DNA of 7,775 bases from Microgenomates group bacterium GW2011_GWC1_46_15 (GTDB taxonomy: Bacteria > Patescibacteria > Microgenomatia > UBA1400 > UBA12028), in contig LCLX01000006.1 of the NCBI GenBank assembly GCA_001002285.1, positions 1-7,775 of the forward strand, read 5' to 3'. Numbering within the stretch: the first letter of the stretch is position 1; each line of letters begins with the position of its first letter. Of the stretch, positions 1-4,935 are shown piece by piece. A program made the translations under genes and the position numbers. The notes under the pieces were generated by a model. It made no database searches, was not told where the DNA came from, and saw only the letters and a list, made by a program, of their open reading frames with translations.

Positions 1-119
1 GTTACTGACAGACCCCCCGGACGTTTATTACCCTCACCCCCCGGTGCGTACTCGAGAGAGCCTTACTGTACTTTAAAGCGTCTCATCTCTGTCCTTTATC
101 TCGAGCTCGGTCGTCTCTT

Positions 120-149
120 GTGACTGGTCTATAAAGCGAGACCAGTCAC
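120..149 (+). promoter_or_regulatory. Perfect 11-bp inverted repeat in the leader of the first gene
   Basis: Bases 120-130 (GTGACTGGTCT) are the exact reverse complement of 139-149, around an 8-base spacer ATAAAGCG. No T tract follows, so this is not a standard terminator. It ends 31 bases before the SD of the first gene. The spacer region contains a TATAAA (130-135), but no convincing -35 box lies at the right distance. It could be a protein-binding operator or an mRNA 5' stem-loop. The symmetry is seen directly; the role is inferred. Confidence 0.5.
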
Positions 150-192
150 TTGAATGGTTCGATTGGTTACTTAACTAACAAAGGAGATCGAT

Positions 193-408
193 ATGAAAGA
201 CGCGTGTATAGCTCACGACAGTCAAGATTGCAGAGAGTGTGAGGTGTCAGTACCAGTACGTATGAACAGTGTGGTAGCGCAGGTGATGGCAGACATCGAG
301 GCGTTGGATATCGTTGGTGTGACCGAGTGTCCATTATGTTGGGGCACGTTAGCTGGGATGCTGAGTGACGACGGCATCTGTTGCGCGTGTGGCTGGCGAG
401 TCGAGTAG
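193..408 (+). CDS. Small zinc-ribbon-like protein (71 aa), function unknown
   Basis: The ATG at 193 follows a strong SD (AAGGAGAT, 181-188). The product has a C-terminal four-cysteine arrangement, C46-x2-C49 and C63-x2-C66, with a glycine and tryptophan right after the last cysteine (CGW). This is the usual look of a small zinc ribbon. A further CxxC pair (C13, C16) lies near the N-terminus, so a second metal site is possible. There is no signal peptide or membrane segment. Zinc ribbons in small phage proteins often bind nucleic acid or a host protein, but nothing here says which. The gene stands alone, with a palindrome upstream and a terminator directly downstream, so it is probably transcribed as its own unit or at a different level from the next gene. 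Family not recognised. Confidence 0.75.
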   Translation: MKDACIAHDSQDCRECEVSVPVRMNSVVAQVMADIEALDIVGVTECPLCWGTLAGMLSDDGICCACGWRVE

Positions 409-416
409 CGTGGTTC

Positions 417-455
417 GCTTGCCCTCTGTCCTTTGGGAGGGCAAGCTTTCCTTTC
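417..455 (+). terminator. Rho-independent terminator after the first gene
   Basis: A 10-bp perfect stem (417-426 GCTTGCCCTC with 437-446 GAGGGCAAGC) encloses a 10-base loop. It is followed by a T-rich but interrupted tract (TTTCCTTTCC). It starts 9 bases after the stop codon at 408. Confidence 0.75.
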
Positions 456-505
456 CGTGTGTGTTTGTTCACGAGTGATAACTTAAAAATCAAAAGGAGA
501 TTAAC

Positions 506-757
506 ATGATTACAGTGAAACCGTACGCTCAAGTGAATGATTACAAAGGCAAGAAGTCAATCAACGTGAAGTTTACGTTGCCAGAGTTACTGATGCTGAC
601 TGATATGTTTAAGCATCAGGGTGCCGATGTGATGTACGTGAGTATCCCAACGGAAGCGAATGGTACGCTCCCAACGTGGACAGCATCAGATGGTAAGGTT
701 ATCAACGGCACCAGTGCCTTTTGTAACTTTATCAAGTACAAAAAAGAAGTGAAGTAA
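506..757 (+). CDS. Hypothetical small protein (83 aa)
   Basis: The ATG at 506 is preceded by AAAAGGAGA (492-500). The product is soluble, mixed alpha/beta in appearance, and lysine-rich at the C-terminus (YKKEVK). No cysteine cluster, nucleotide-binding motif, signal peptide or membrane segment can be seen, and I do not recognise the family. The gene lies between two strong terminators, so it is a single-gene unit. It begins MIT, as do the genes at 1904 and 2574, but I see no further similarity among them. It is probably an accessory early phage protein. That rests only on its size and context. Confidence 0.75.
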   Translation: MITVKPYAQVNDYKGKKSINVKFTLPELLMLTDMFKHQGADVMYVSIPTEANGTLPTWTASDGKVINGTSAFCNFIKYKKEVK

Positions 758-768
758 GTCGTATCACA

Positions 769-801
769 GGGTAGGGAGCTTCGGCTCTCTACCCTTTTTT
801 T
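769..801 (+). terminator. Strong rho-independent terminator with UUCG tetraloop
   Basis: An 11-bp stem (769-779 with 784-794, one G-U pair) is capped by a C(UUCG)G tetraloop at 780-783 and followed by seven T residues (795-801). This is a textbook intrinsic terminator. It starts 12 bases after the preceding gene. Confidence 0.93.
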
Positions 802-840
802 ATTGCTATTACAACGTGGTTATAGAACCAGGAGATCATC

Positions 841-1230
841 ATGGAACACAAACCGTACAGTCAGCAGGTGGCCGAAATGAACCGTGAACGCGAAGGCAGG
901 ATGCTTGAGACGCCTGATTGGGATGAGGATGGGCATATTGCACCTGAGGTTGGCAAACAATACTCGAGATTTGAACAAGAGCATCTTGTCTCAACAACAA
1001 TGCGTCTCGAGCCAATATTTGATTCAACGAAAATATCGTTTGGTCATGTGATGAATAGGCTGCGTGTCACTGATGACTGTGAAGGACACGAGTTGAGAGA
1101 GGAAGCTCGTTTGTTATCTATCGCATACGCTCTGAAACTGAAGGGTATCAAACCACGCAAACACAGTGGGGTCAGTGAGCGGCTCGAGAAGTTCGTGAAT
1201 CGAGTATTACGTAAACAAGAAATTAAGTAA
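841..1230 (+). CDS. Hypothetical protein (129 aa), charged and helical
   Basis: The ATG at 841 follows AGGAGAT (830-836). The N-terminal third is acidic and polar (PDWDEDGH around residue 26). The C-terminal half looks helical and becomes strongly basic, ending in RVLRKQEIK. The layout suggests a small soluble protein that may contact nucleic acid, but no recognised fold or catalytic motif is visible. There is no signal peptide or membrane helix. It is enclosed by intrinsic terminators on both sides, like the gene before it. Family not recognised. Confidence 0.75.
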   Translation: MEHKPYSQQVAEMNREREGRMLETPDWDEDGHIAPEVGKQYSRFEQEHLVSTTMRLEPIFDSTKISFGHVMNRLRVTDDCEGHELREEARLLSIAYALKLKGIKPRKHSGVSERLEKFVNRVLRKQEIK

Positions 1231-1238
1231 TCTTCACC

Positions 1239-1283
1239 GGGTAGCACCCCTGGCTTCGCTTCGGGGAGTGCTACCCTTTTTTT
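1239..1283 (+). terminator. Rho-independent terminator after the 129-aa gene
   Basis: A 9-bp stem, GGGTAGCAC (1239-1247) with GTGCTACCC (1268-1276), continues past a bulged A as a short C/G helix. A run of seven T residues (1277-1283) follows. The base of the stem starts with GGGTAG, like the terminator at 769. Confidence 0.92.
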
Positions 1284-1308
1284 ATGCTCATCAACCATAA
1301 GGAGATTT

Positions 1309-1827
1309 ATGGAAAAAACAACGGCTATCGCAATACCACTGGAGCTGGAAAAGCTTCCCATCAAATCTGAATCAAAGCTAACGAGTGATATCAAACAAGC
1401 GCTCATCGAGATCATCGAAAATGAGTTTAATACCCAAGCGACAGTATTCGATGCAAAAGCGAATGCTGAAAAAGAACGAATCATCGACGAGCACAAAAAG
1501 AAAGTTGGTTTCACTAAGCTTGTTGACAGTTTCCGCCGAGCTGAAAACGAGCTAAGAATGGCCAAAAAGAAGGTTTTAGCTACAGGACTCACAATGGAAG
1601 GCAATGTTCAGGGTTACGGGTATGACGATGAGGGTGGTAAGGAAGGTCAAAAGCTGATGGAAACTATCGATAAAATTGTTGCGGGAATCAAGCCAGCAAC
1701 CAATTACAAAAACAAAGTTATTACGCGCATGTTAACCGCATCCAACTACGGAGAGGCCATGGTAATCATGCGCTCAGTTCTCGGTAATGGAATCCTACCG
1801 TCCTTAACACTCGACGAAGTTAAGTAA
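1309..1827 (+). CDS. Hypothetical protein (172 aa) with probable coiled coil
   Basis: The ATG at 1309 follows TAAGGAGAT (1298-1306). Residues about 22-90 are rich in Glu, Lys, Ala, Ile and Leu with few helix breakers, suggesting a long helix or coiled coil (for example ANAEKERIIDEHKKK near residue 51). A glycine/aspartate-rich turn follows (about 98-112, GNVQGYGYDDEGG), then a second helical part. No enzyme motif, signal peptide or membrane segment is visible. The gene starts 26 bases after a terminator and ends before a hairpin without a T tract. The product could be a structural or DNA-associated phage protein, but I do not recognise the family. Confidence 0.8.
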   Translation: MEKTTAIAIPLELEKLPIKSESKLTSDIKQALIEIIENEFNTQATVFDAKANAEKERIIDEHKKKVGFTKLVDSFRRAENELRMAKKKVLATGLTMEGNVQGYGYDDEGGKEGQKLMETIDKIVAGIKPATNYKNKVITRMLTASNYGEAMVIMRSVLGNGILPSLTLDEVK

Positions 1828-1836
1828 CGGTGATGG

Positions 1837-1858
1837 CTGGCAGGGTAACACCTGCCAG
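1837..1858 (+). repeat. Intergenic stem-loop without T tract
   Basis: CTGGCAGG (1837-1844) pairs perfectly with CCTGCCAG (1851-1858) around a 6-base loop. It starts 10 bases after the preceding stop codon. No U run follows, so termination would be weak. It may protect mRNA ends, act as a processing site, or be a degraded terminator. A second, smaller stem (CTCGG 1870-1874 with CCGAG 1883-1887) lies just before the SD of the next gene. Confidence 0.5.
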
Positions 1859-1903
1859 TAAACCACATACTCGGTCCAAAGTCCGAGCACAAAGGAGATC
1901 CGC

Positions 1904-2125
1904 ATGATCACAGATAACCAATCAGATACCAGATACAGAATCAACTTACGGGTGCGCAGGCTAATGGACGTTTTAAGGACTCTGCGTGAGGTTTACAGCT
2001 ACTCTGAATCTCAGTTGATTGATGTTATGGAGAGCGAGAGAGAATCGATCCTGGAGTCAATCAGTCTCGGATACGATGCAGCGGCTATTGCCAATGCTGT
2101 TAATGAGAGGATGTGCGCTCAATGA
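1904..2125 (+). CDS. Hypothetical small helical protein (73 aa)
   Basis: The ATG at 1904 is preceded by AAAGGAGATC (1891-1900). The product is almost entirely helical in character, with an arginine-rich N-terminal third (RYRINLRVRRL) and an acidic middle (MESERES). No cysteine cluster or catalytic motif is visible. Its TGA stop overlaps the ATG of the next gene (ATGA, 2122-2125), so the two are very likely translationally coupled. It is the first gene of a long run of closely packed genes. Family not recognised. Confidence 0.75.
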   Translation: MITDNQSDTRYRINLRVRRLMDVLRTLREVYSYSESQLIDVMESERESILESISLGYDAAAIANAVNERMCAQ

Positions 2126-2355
2126 AGAGCGATTACATCAACATCACATGGACAGTTGATGACATCATTGTCAGAGCCAAGGATCAGGGCTTTGTCAGAG
2201 TAACGCGTCCTCAAGCGCGGGATATACTCGAGTATCTTGAGAGGACGCATGATTGCAACGCGGGTATCACTTGGGCTCTTATAGACATGTGCATCAACAA
2301 CAAAACCCTATGGGTGGAGGATGAATGTCACAAACAGAACTGGAAAAGAAAATAA
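2122..2355 (+). CDS. Hypothetical protein (77 aa), coupled to the preceding gene
   Basis: I place the start at the ATG at 2122, which shares ATGA with the stop of the upstream gene and has AGAGG (2106-2110) in front. An in-frame GTG at 2113 would add three residues but lacks good SD spacing. The product is mixed in composition with three cysteines and several tryptophans. It is not arranged as a zinc finger. Its N-terminal part, with VTRPQARDILEYLER, could form a small helical bundle. No family recognised. Its 3' end overlaps the next short gene by 31 bases. Confidence 0.75.
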   Translation: MKSDYINITWTVDDIIVRAKDQGFVRVTRPQARDILEYLERTHDCNAGITWALIDMCINNKTLWVEDECHKQNWKRK

Positions 2356-2498
2356 AACAGGTGCTTGATGGTTACTTCGGAAGTTTTCTGCTAGAGGCAA
2401 TGACGCCTGAAAGACTCGAAGATATCCTTGATCTCGTAACGCTGGAGCTAATGCGCGAGCTTCAGAATTATGGATGGGTAGATAAAACTGAGAGGTGA
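2325..2498 (+). CDS. Small acidic helical protein (57 aa)
   Basis: This short ORF begins at the ATG at 2325, four bases after GGAGG (2316-2320), and overlaps the end of the preceding gene by 31 bases in another frame. The product starts MSQTELEKKIKQVL and ends WVDKTER. It is amphipathic and helical, with many Leu, Glu and Asp residues (for example LEDILDLVTLELMREL). The good SD, the coupled position and a composition typical of a folded helical protein support a real gene. It could be a small regulator or an inhibitor of a host protein, but no family is recognised. Confidence 0.65.
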   Translation: MSQTELEKKIKQVLDGYFGSFLLEAMTPERLEDILDLVTLELMRELQNYGWVDKTER

Positions 2499-2573
2499 GG
2501 TGCTGATCGTTGTCTGATCTCCGTTCCGCGTCCTCTTGCGAGACGCTTCACTTCGACAATTTAGGAGAAACTC

Positions 2574-2792
2574 ATGATTACGCGCCGTGGGGTCAAGTCA
2601 CAAGCAAAGAAACCCTCCTGTGATCTCCGGGAGGCGAGGGTGCTGAGAGCTATTAGCGTAGCTCGACATCTCTGCGACAGCACATACAGCTCGATATTAA
2701 AAAAGATGCCTTCTTGTGATATACCCACGGCGTACCTTGCAGAAGTACAAGTTGAAGAATTTTATCTTGATCCTGATATTTTTTTAACTTAA
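2574..2792 (+). CDS. Hypothetical small protein (72 aa)
   Basis: The ATG at 2574 follows TTAGGAGAAA (2561-2570). The N-terminal half is very basic (RRGVKSQAKK, then REARVLRAISVARH), and the C-terminal part is acidic and ends in DPDIFLT. Three cysteines are present but not in a zinc-finger arrangement. The basic half could bind nucleic acid; this is only inferred from charge. Family not recognised. It lies 75 bases after the preceding gene, with a weak stem (GCGTC 2528-2532 with GACGC 2542-2546) between them. Confidence 0.65.
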   Translation: MITRRGVKSQAKKPSCDLREARVLRAISVARHLCDSTYSSILKKMPSCDIPTAYLAEVQVEEFYLDPDIFLT

Positions 2793-2816
2793 CATTAGTA
2801 GATACGGAGAAAAACA

Positions 2817-3182
2817 ATGAAACGAAGAGCGATTGTGAAAGATGGCGTTAGACACACTAAGTTTGCAACATACGAATTTGAAGAACGCGAAGCTCTCAAG
2901 CGCCAACAGATTCTTGTGAATAGCCTGTACGGGGACATGAAGGTTTTTATCACGAGAGATCCGAAAACTAAATCCTTTCAATTTGATGTTTTTACTCAAG
3001 CTGGAATCGGTAACGGTGTCAGTATGACGCAGCATCAGCTATCAAACGAAGACTATAACTCTCTGGATATTGCTGGGTTCAACAACGTTCCAACACAAGT
3101 TGTGACTCCTCTGCCGCCCCAGGATGCGTTTGATCTACTCGTGCAGGCGGAAGCTGAGCGTTTGAAAGCAGGCGCGCGATGA
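2817..3182 (+). CDS. Hypothetical protein (121 aa)
   Basis: The ATG at 2817 follows CGGAGA (2805-2810). The N-terminus is basic and the remainder has alternating beta-like stretches (MKVFITRD, SFQFDVFTQ). A proline-rich turn (TPLPPQDAF near residue 97) precedes a C-terminal amphipathic helix. No catalytic or metal-binding motif is visible. The stop codon shares ATGA (3179-3182) with the next short gene, so translation is probably coupled. The family is not recognised. It heads a chain of overlapping genes that ends in the PC4-like and Ku-like genes, so a role in DNA metabolism is possible but unproven. Confidence 0.75.
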   Translation: MKRRAIVKDGVRHTKFATYEFEEREALKRQQILVNSLYGDMKVFITRDPKTKSFQFDVFTQAGIGNGVSMTQHQLSNEDYNSLDIAGFNNVPTQVVTPLPPQDAFDLLVQAEAERLKAGAR

Positions 3183-3298
3183 GTGAATGGTGGCTTAGCC
3201 TACTCTCAGAAAAAGATAAAGAAGAGCTTGAGAAGAAAGATCGTCCAAGTAAGAAGGAGGCCCCCGATGGGCTGGGTGACGAAAAAAGCAATATGTGA
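3179..3298 (+). CDS. Very short acidic/basic peptide ORF (39 aa)
   Basis: The ATG at 3179 overlaps the upstream stop as ATGA, and the reading frame closes at 3298. The product starts MSEWWLSLL and continues with a highly charged Lys/Glu/Asp stretch. The SD of the next gene (AAGGAGG, 3254-3260) lies inside it, so its translation would carry ribosomes to that start. It may therefore be a real micro-protein or mainly a coupling ORF. The stop-start overlap is the main support, and no homologue is recognised. Confidence 0.5.
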   Translation: MSEWWLSLLSEKDKEELEKKDRPSKKEAPDGLGDEKSNM

Positions 3299-3530
3299 TT
3301 GGTGTGATAAAGAACTCGAAGGTATCTTTGAGGATATCTTTGAATCTGAGAAGGGAACTCTCTGTGATAACTGTGAGAAGGGTCGATTAGAAGAGGCTCG
3401 CATTTACGCTGAGGAGTCAGGTGATCGAAGGATTCAAAGAGAGATTGACCGTGAAATTGCCAAAGCCGCTAAACGCGCCATCGGAGGGGATGATGCTGAA
3501 ACAGAACCAGAGGAGGGGAATAACCCATAA
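3267..3530 (+). CDS. Zinc-finger-like small protein with charged helical tail (87 aa)
   Basis: I choose the ATG at 3267 because a consensus SD (AAGGAGG, 3254-3260) lies six bases upstream. The frame is open further upstream to a GTG at 3183 without SD support. The product carries C10-x2-C13 and C33-x2-C36, a plausible four-cysteine zinc site. A long, highly charged helix follows (about residues 40-72, rich in Arg, Glu, Asp, Lys and Ile), then an acidic tail (DDAETEPEEGNNP). The layout resembles small phage zinc-finger adaptor or DNA-binding proteins, but no specific family is recognised. Its 5' end overlaps the 39-aa ORF by 32 bases and its 3' end overlaps the next zinc-ribbon ORF by about 38 bases. 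Confidence 0.75.
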   Translation: MGWVTKKAICDWCDKELEGIFEDIFESEKGTLCDNCEKGRLEEARIYAEESGDRRIQREIDREIAKAAKRAIGGDDAETEPEEGNNP

Positions 3531-3726
3531 CAACTGTTCCTTGTGTGGAAGCGAGGATACTGAAACAGAGGATTTTAATTTCTGCAACTGTTGTGGTCAG
3601 TTTTTTGACGACGACGAAACAAAGGAGAGCTGCAATGAACGCCCCAGTAAAACCACAGGACGAAGTATCGAAGATCATCAGTCAGATAGAGAGAAGCTCA
3701 ACCGAGCAACTTCGCATTACCAGTAG
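3493..3726 (+). CDS. Small zinc-ribbon protein (77 aa) overlapping both neighbours
   Basis: The start is either ATG of a tandem pair (3490 or 3493). I prefer 3493 because GGAGGGG (3483-3489) then has workable spacing. C15-x2-C18 (CSLC) and C31-x2-C34 (CNCC) form a typical zinc ribbon, with an aromatic FNF before the second knuckle and GQFF after it. A very acidic segment follows (DDDETKES). The last 30 residues are encoded by bases also used, in another frame, by the PC4-like gene. That tail may only be read-through to the first stop. The cysteine pattern argues for a real gene despite the overlaps. Function unknown; likely nucleic-acid or protein binding. Confidence 0.6.
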   Translation: MLKQNQRRGITHNNCSLCGSEDTETEDFNFCNCCGQFFDDDETKESCNERPSKTTGRSIEDHQSDREKLNRATSHYQ

Positions 3727-3898
3727 GACATTCAATGGGAAAAAGTATTTTGATGCTCGCATCTGGTTGAAGAGCACTGGTGATTTCTATCCAACCAAAA
3801 AGGGCATCTCATTGCCTGTGGATATTCTTCCGCAGTTCATCGGAGAACTCTGCACGTTAGCTGAAGTGGAAGGAGTCGCGGTTGTTACAAAGCCGTAA
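3635..3898 (+). CDS. PC4/p15-type ssDNA-binding protein (87 aa)
   Basis: The ATG at 3635 follows AAAGGAG (3621-3627); the frame is open upstream to a GTG at 3545 without SD support. Residues about 26-72 follow the PC4 (transcriptional coactivator p15) core pattern. This is a beta strand, F-N-G-K-K-Y-F-D-A-R, a strand with W44, a turn, then the hallmark PTKKGISLP (53-61) leading into a helix (QFIGEL). Known PC4-fold proteins, including bacterial YdbC-like ones, dimerise and bind single-stranded DNA, and some act in repair or transcription. Here the gene lies five bases before the Ku-like gene and overlaps the preceding zinc-ribbon ORF by 92 bases. This suggests coordinated expression and a role at exposed single strands. 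The assignment rests on motif recognition only. Confidence 0.7.
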   Translation: MNAPVKPQDEVSKIISQIERSSTEQLRITSRTFNGKKYFDARIWLKSTGDFYPTKKGISLPVDILPQFIGELCTLAEVEGVAVVTKP

Positions 3899-3903
3899 TC
3901 TTT

Positions 3904-4566
3904 ATGAGCAGAAACCTTCAGATTATTGATCCCCAACTAGGGATCTCAGCAAACGTGAAGTACGAGCCCTTGAACGCAGGCGACAAAGAAAAAGCAAAGG
4001 TCATTTACAAAACTGATTCTGGACAGATCGTAACCATGACCAATGTGGACGACCAGAATAAGCCTGTGACCTATCGTAAAGCATATCTTGATCCAACCGG
4101 AGTAGAACACCCAAAGGAACAGCTCAAGGCTCATGATGAGAGCGGTGACCTTCTCGTTCAATTCGAAATGACAAGTGTGTTTGAAATTATTAAATACGAA
4201 CCTGCGAGAAACTACGTCGATCGGTACATCGTGGATAAATATTACGAAGTGTATCCATCCGATGACGGTAAGAAGAAAGACGCTGATCGCAAGCTCGCAA
4301 GTGATCTGAATCGGCAGCAGATGAAACGTCTCTATGACCATTTGATTGAAAACGGATTGGTCGCTAAAGCTGAGTTTATCGCCTCTTCAGGTCATTATCG
4401 CGCAGGTGCTGGATATATCAGACCAATCACGTTTGATGACGGTAAGTGGACGCTGGAGCTTGGGAGCTTCAAAGAAGAGAAAGTGTTTCAACATCTTCAT
4501 GAGCTGCACATCGCTCCTGTGGCTGTATCAGTAAAAGCAAACAAGCCTAAGAACGCGTTAATTTAA
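3904..4566 (+). CDS. Ku-like DNA-end-binding protein (220 aa), probable
   Basis: The product resembles the core of bacterial Ku. Near the N-terminus, GISANVKYEPL (13-23) corresponds to the Ku strand usually written GLVNIPVKLY. FEIIKYEP followed by YVDRYIVDKYYEVYP (93-118) matches the Ku pattern IEILEFVP..EIDPIYFDKPYYLEP. After a charged insertion (122-130), the helix MKRLYDHLIENGLVAKAEF (140-158) matches KAYALLREALEESGKVAIAKF. GYIRPI (170-175) and WTLELG (182-187) match the Ku strands ending before DEVR. Known Ku proteins form ring dimers that thread onto double-stranded DNA ends. Bacterial Ku is usually 250-300 aa, so this is a short form with a reduced C-terminal tail. The start at 3904 has no clear SD and lies five bases after the PC4-like stop, so translational coupling is likely. 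Profile comparison would settle the assignment. Confidence 0.65.
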   Translation: MSRNLQIIDPQLGISANVKYEPLNAGDKEKAKVIYKTDSGQIVTMTNVDDQNKPVTYRKAYLDPTGVEHPKEQLKAHDESGDLLVQFEMTSVFEIIKYEPARNYVDRYIVDKYYEVYPSDDGKKKDADRKLASDLNRQQMKRLYDHLIENGLVAKAEFIASSGHYRAGAGYIRPITFDDGKWTLELGSFKEEKVFQHLHELHIAPVAVSVKANKPKNALI

Positions 4567-4684
4567 TTGCATGGTGACGGGCTTGGACGGTATCGAGGTA
4601 AGTGGTGCAAGAACTTCTAAGTGATTTTGAAAGCACTGTACGCGTTTGAAGGTGAAAGAGTTGTTGGTACCAGTTACCAGCATC

Positions 4685-4758
4685 ATTTCGTTAGTTTAAC
4701 GGTAGAACGCCTGGGCGTAATTTACCAGGAAGTAGAGGTTCGAATCCTCTGCATTTGA
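4685..4758 (+). tRNA. tRNA-like element, non-canonical (possible tRNA pseudogene)
   Basis: The T arm is perfect: stem AGAGG (4734-4738) and CCTCT (4746-4750) with loop TTCGAAT. The D arm is also typical: GTTT (4694-4697) with GAAC (4705-4708), loop AACGGTA, and TA at positions 8-9. The anticodon stem is five perfect pairs, CCTGG (4710-4714) with CCAGG (4725-4729). However, the anticodon loop is 10 bases (GCGTAATTTA) instead of seven, so no isotype can be read. The predicted acceptor strands (ATTTCGT and GCATTTG) do not pair beyond two positions. It may be a decayed tRNA gene, a tRNA mimic, or a tRNA-derived regulatory RNA. Confidence 0.5.
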
Positions 4759-4770
4759 TAAGTGACTTGG

Positions 4771-4791
4771 TTTACTTTCAAGCAAAGTAAG
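4771..4791 (+). repeat. A/T-rich hairpin downstream of the tRNA-like element
   Basis: TTTACTTT (4771-4778) pairs with AAAGTAAG (4784-4791), with a terminal G-U pair, around the 5-base loop CAAGC. No T tract follows. It could mark the 3' end or a processing point of the tRNA-like transcript. Confidence 0.45.
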
Positions 4792-4935
4792 TGCGGACAT
4801 TCATGGACGTTGCTCTTCCATTGTCGTCGTTGACGGCACCTCAGAACACATTACCGTTCTAGCCCCGATCCTGCGATGGAGGATTTATGGGCATAGCAAA
4901 ACGTCTTTATGAAATCAAAATGTACGGGAGGAATG

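Larger units (their letters stand above)
4567..4886 (+). other. 320-base gap between Ku-like gene and ligase, without a clear gene
   Basis: Only very short reading frames without SD sites are present here: 17 codons from 4571 and 19 codons from 4803. The region contains the tRNA-like element listed separately, a weak 5-bp stem (TGGTA 4665-4669 with TACCA 4675-4679), and an A/T-rich hairpin at 4771-4791. There is no clear terminator or promoter. The gap stands out in a window where most genes overlap or nearly touch, so it probably holds an RNA element. Confidence 0.6.

Noticed and set aside
2..76. Possible 3' end of a gene entering from the left (frame 2, ends TAA at 74-76)
   Set aside because: A second frame is equally open over the same bases and the product (LTDPPDVYYPHPPVRT...) has no recognisable feature, so a partial gene cannot be supported.
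150..178. Sigma70-like promoter (TTGAAT ... TAACTA) upstream of the first gene
   Set aside because: The -10 match is poor and the spacer is 16 bases; it is not better than expected by chance in an A/T-rich leader.
1044..1604. Long minus-strand reading frame (186 codons) opposite the genes at 841 and 1309
   Set aside because: It is antisense to two genes with good SD sites and crosses a strong terminator. Its product is serine/phenylalanine-rich in the manner of a shadow frame, and it has no SD support.
3946..4341. Minus-strand reading frame (131 codons) with hydrophobic stretches opposite the Ku-like gene
   Set aside because: The apparent membrane segments arise from the reverse complement of a charged, helical coding sequence; no SD or context supports it.
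4571..4624. 17-codon ORF right after the Ku-like gene
   Set aside because: There is no SD beyond weak purines and no coupling overlap; likely chance.
4734..4757. T-arm segment as an integrase attachment site
   Set aside because: Integrative elements often use tRNA 3' ends, but no integrase gene is in the window and no second copy of the segment is visible here.
4803..4862. 19-codon ORF in the gap before the ligase
   Set aside because: It has no SD and a composition like non-coding sequence; it is too short to support alone.
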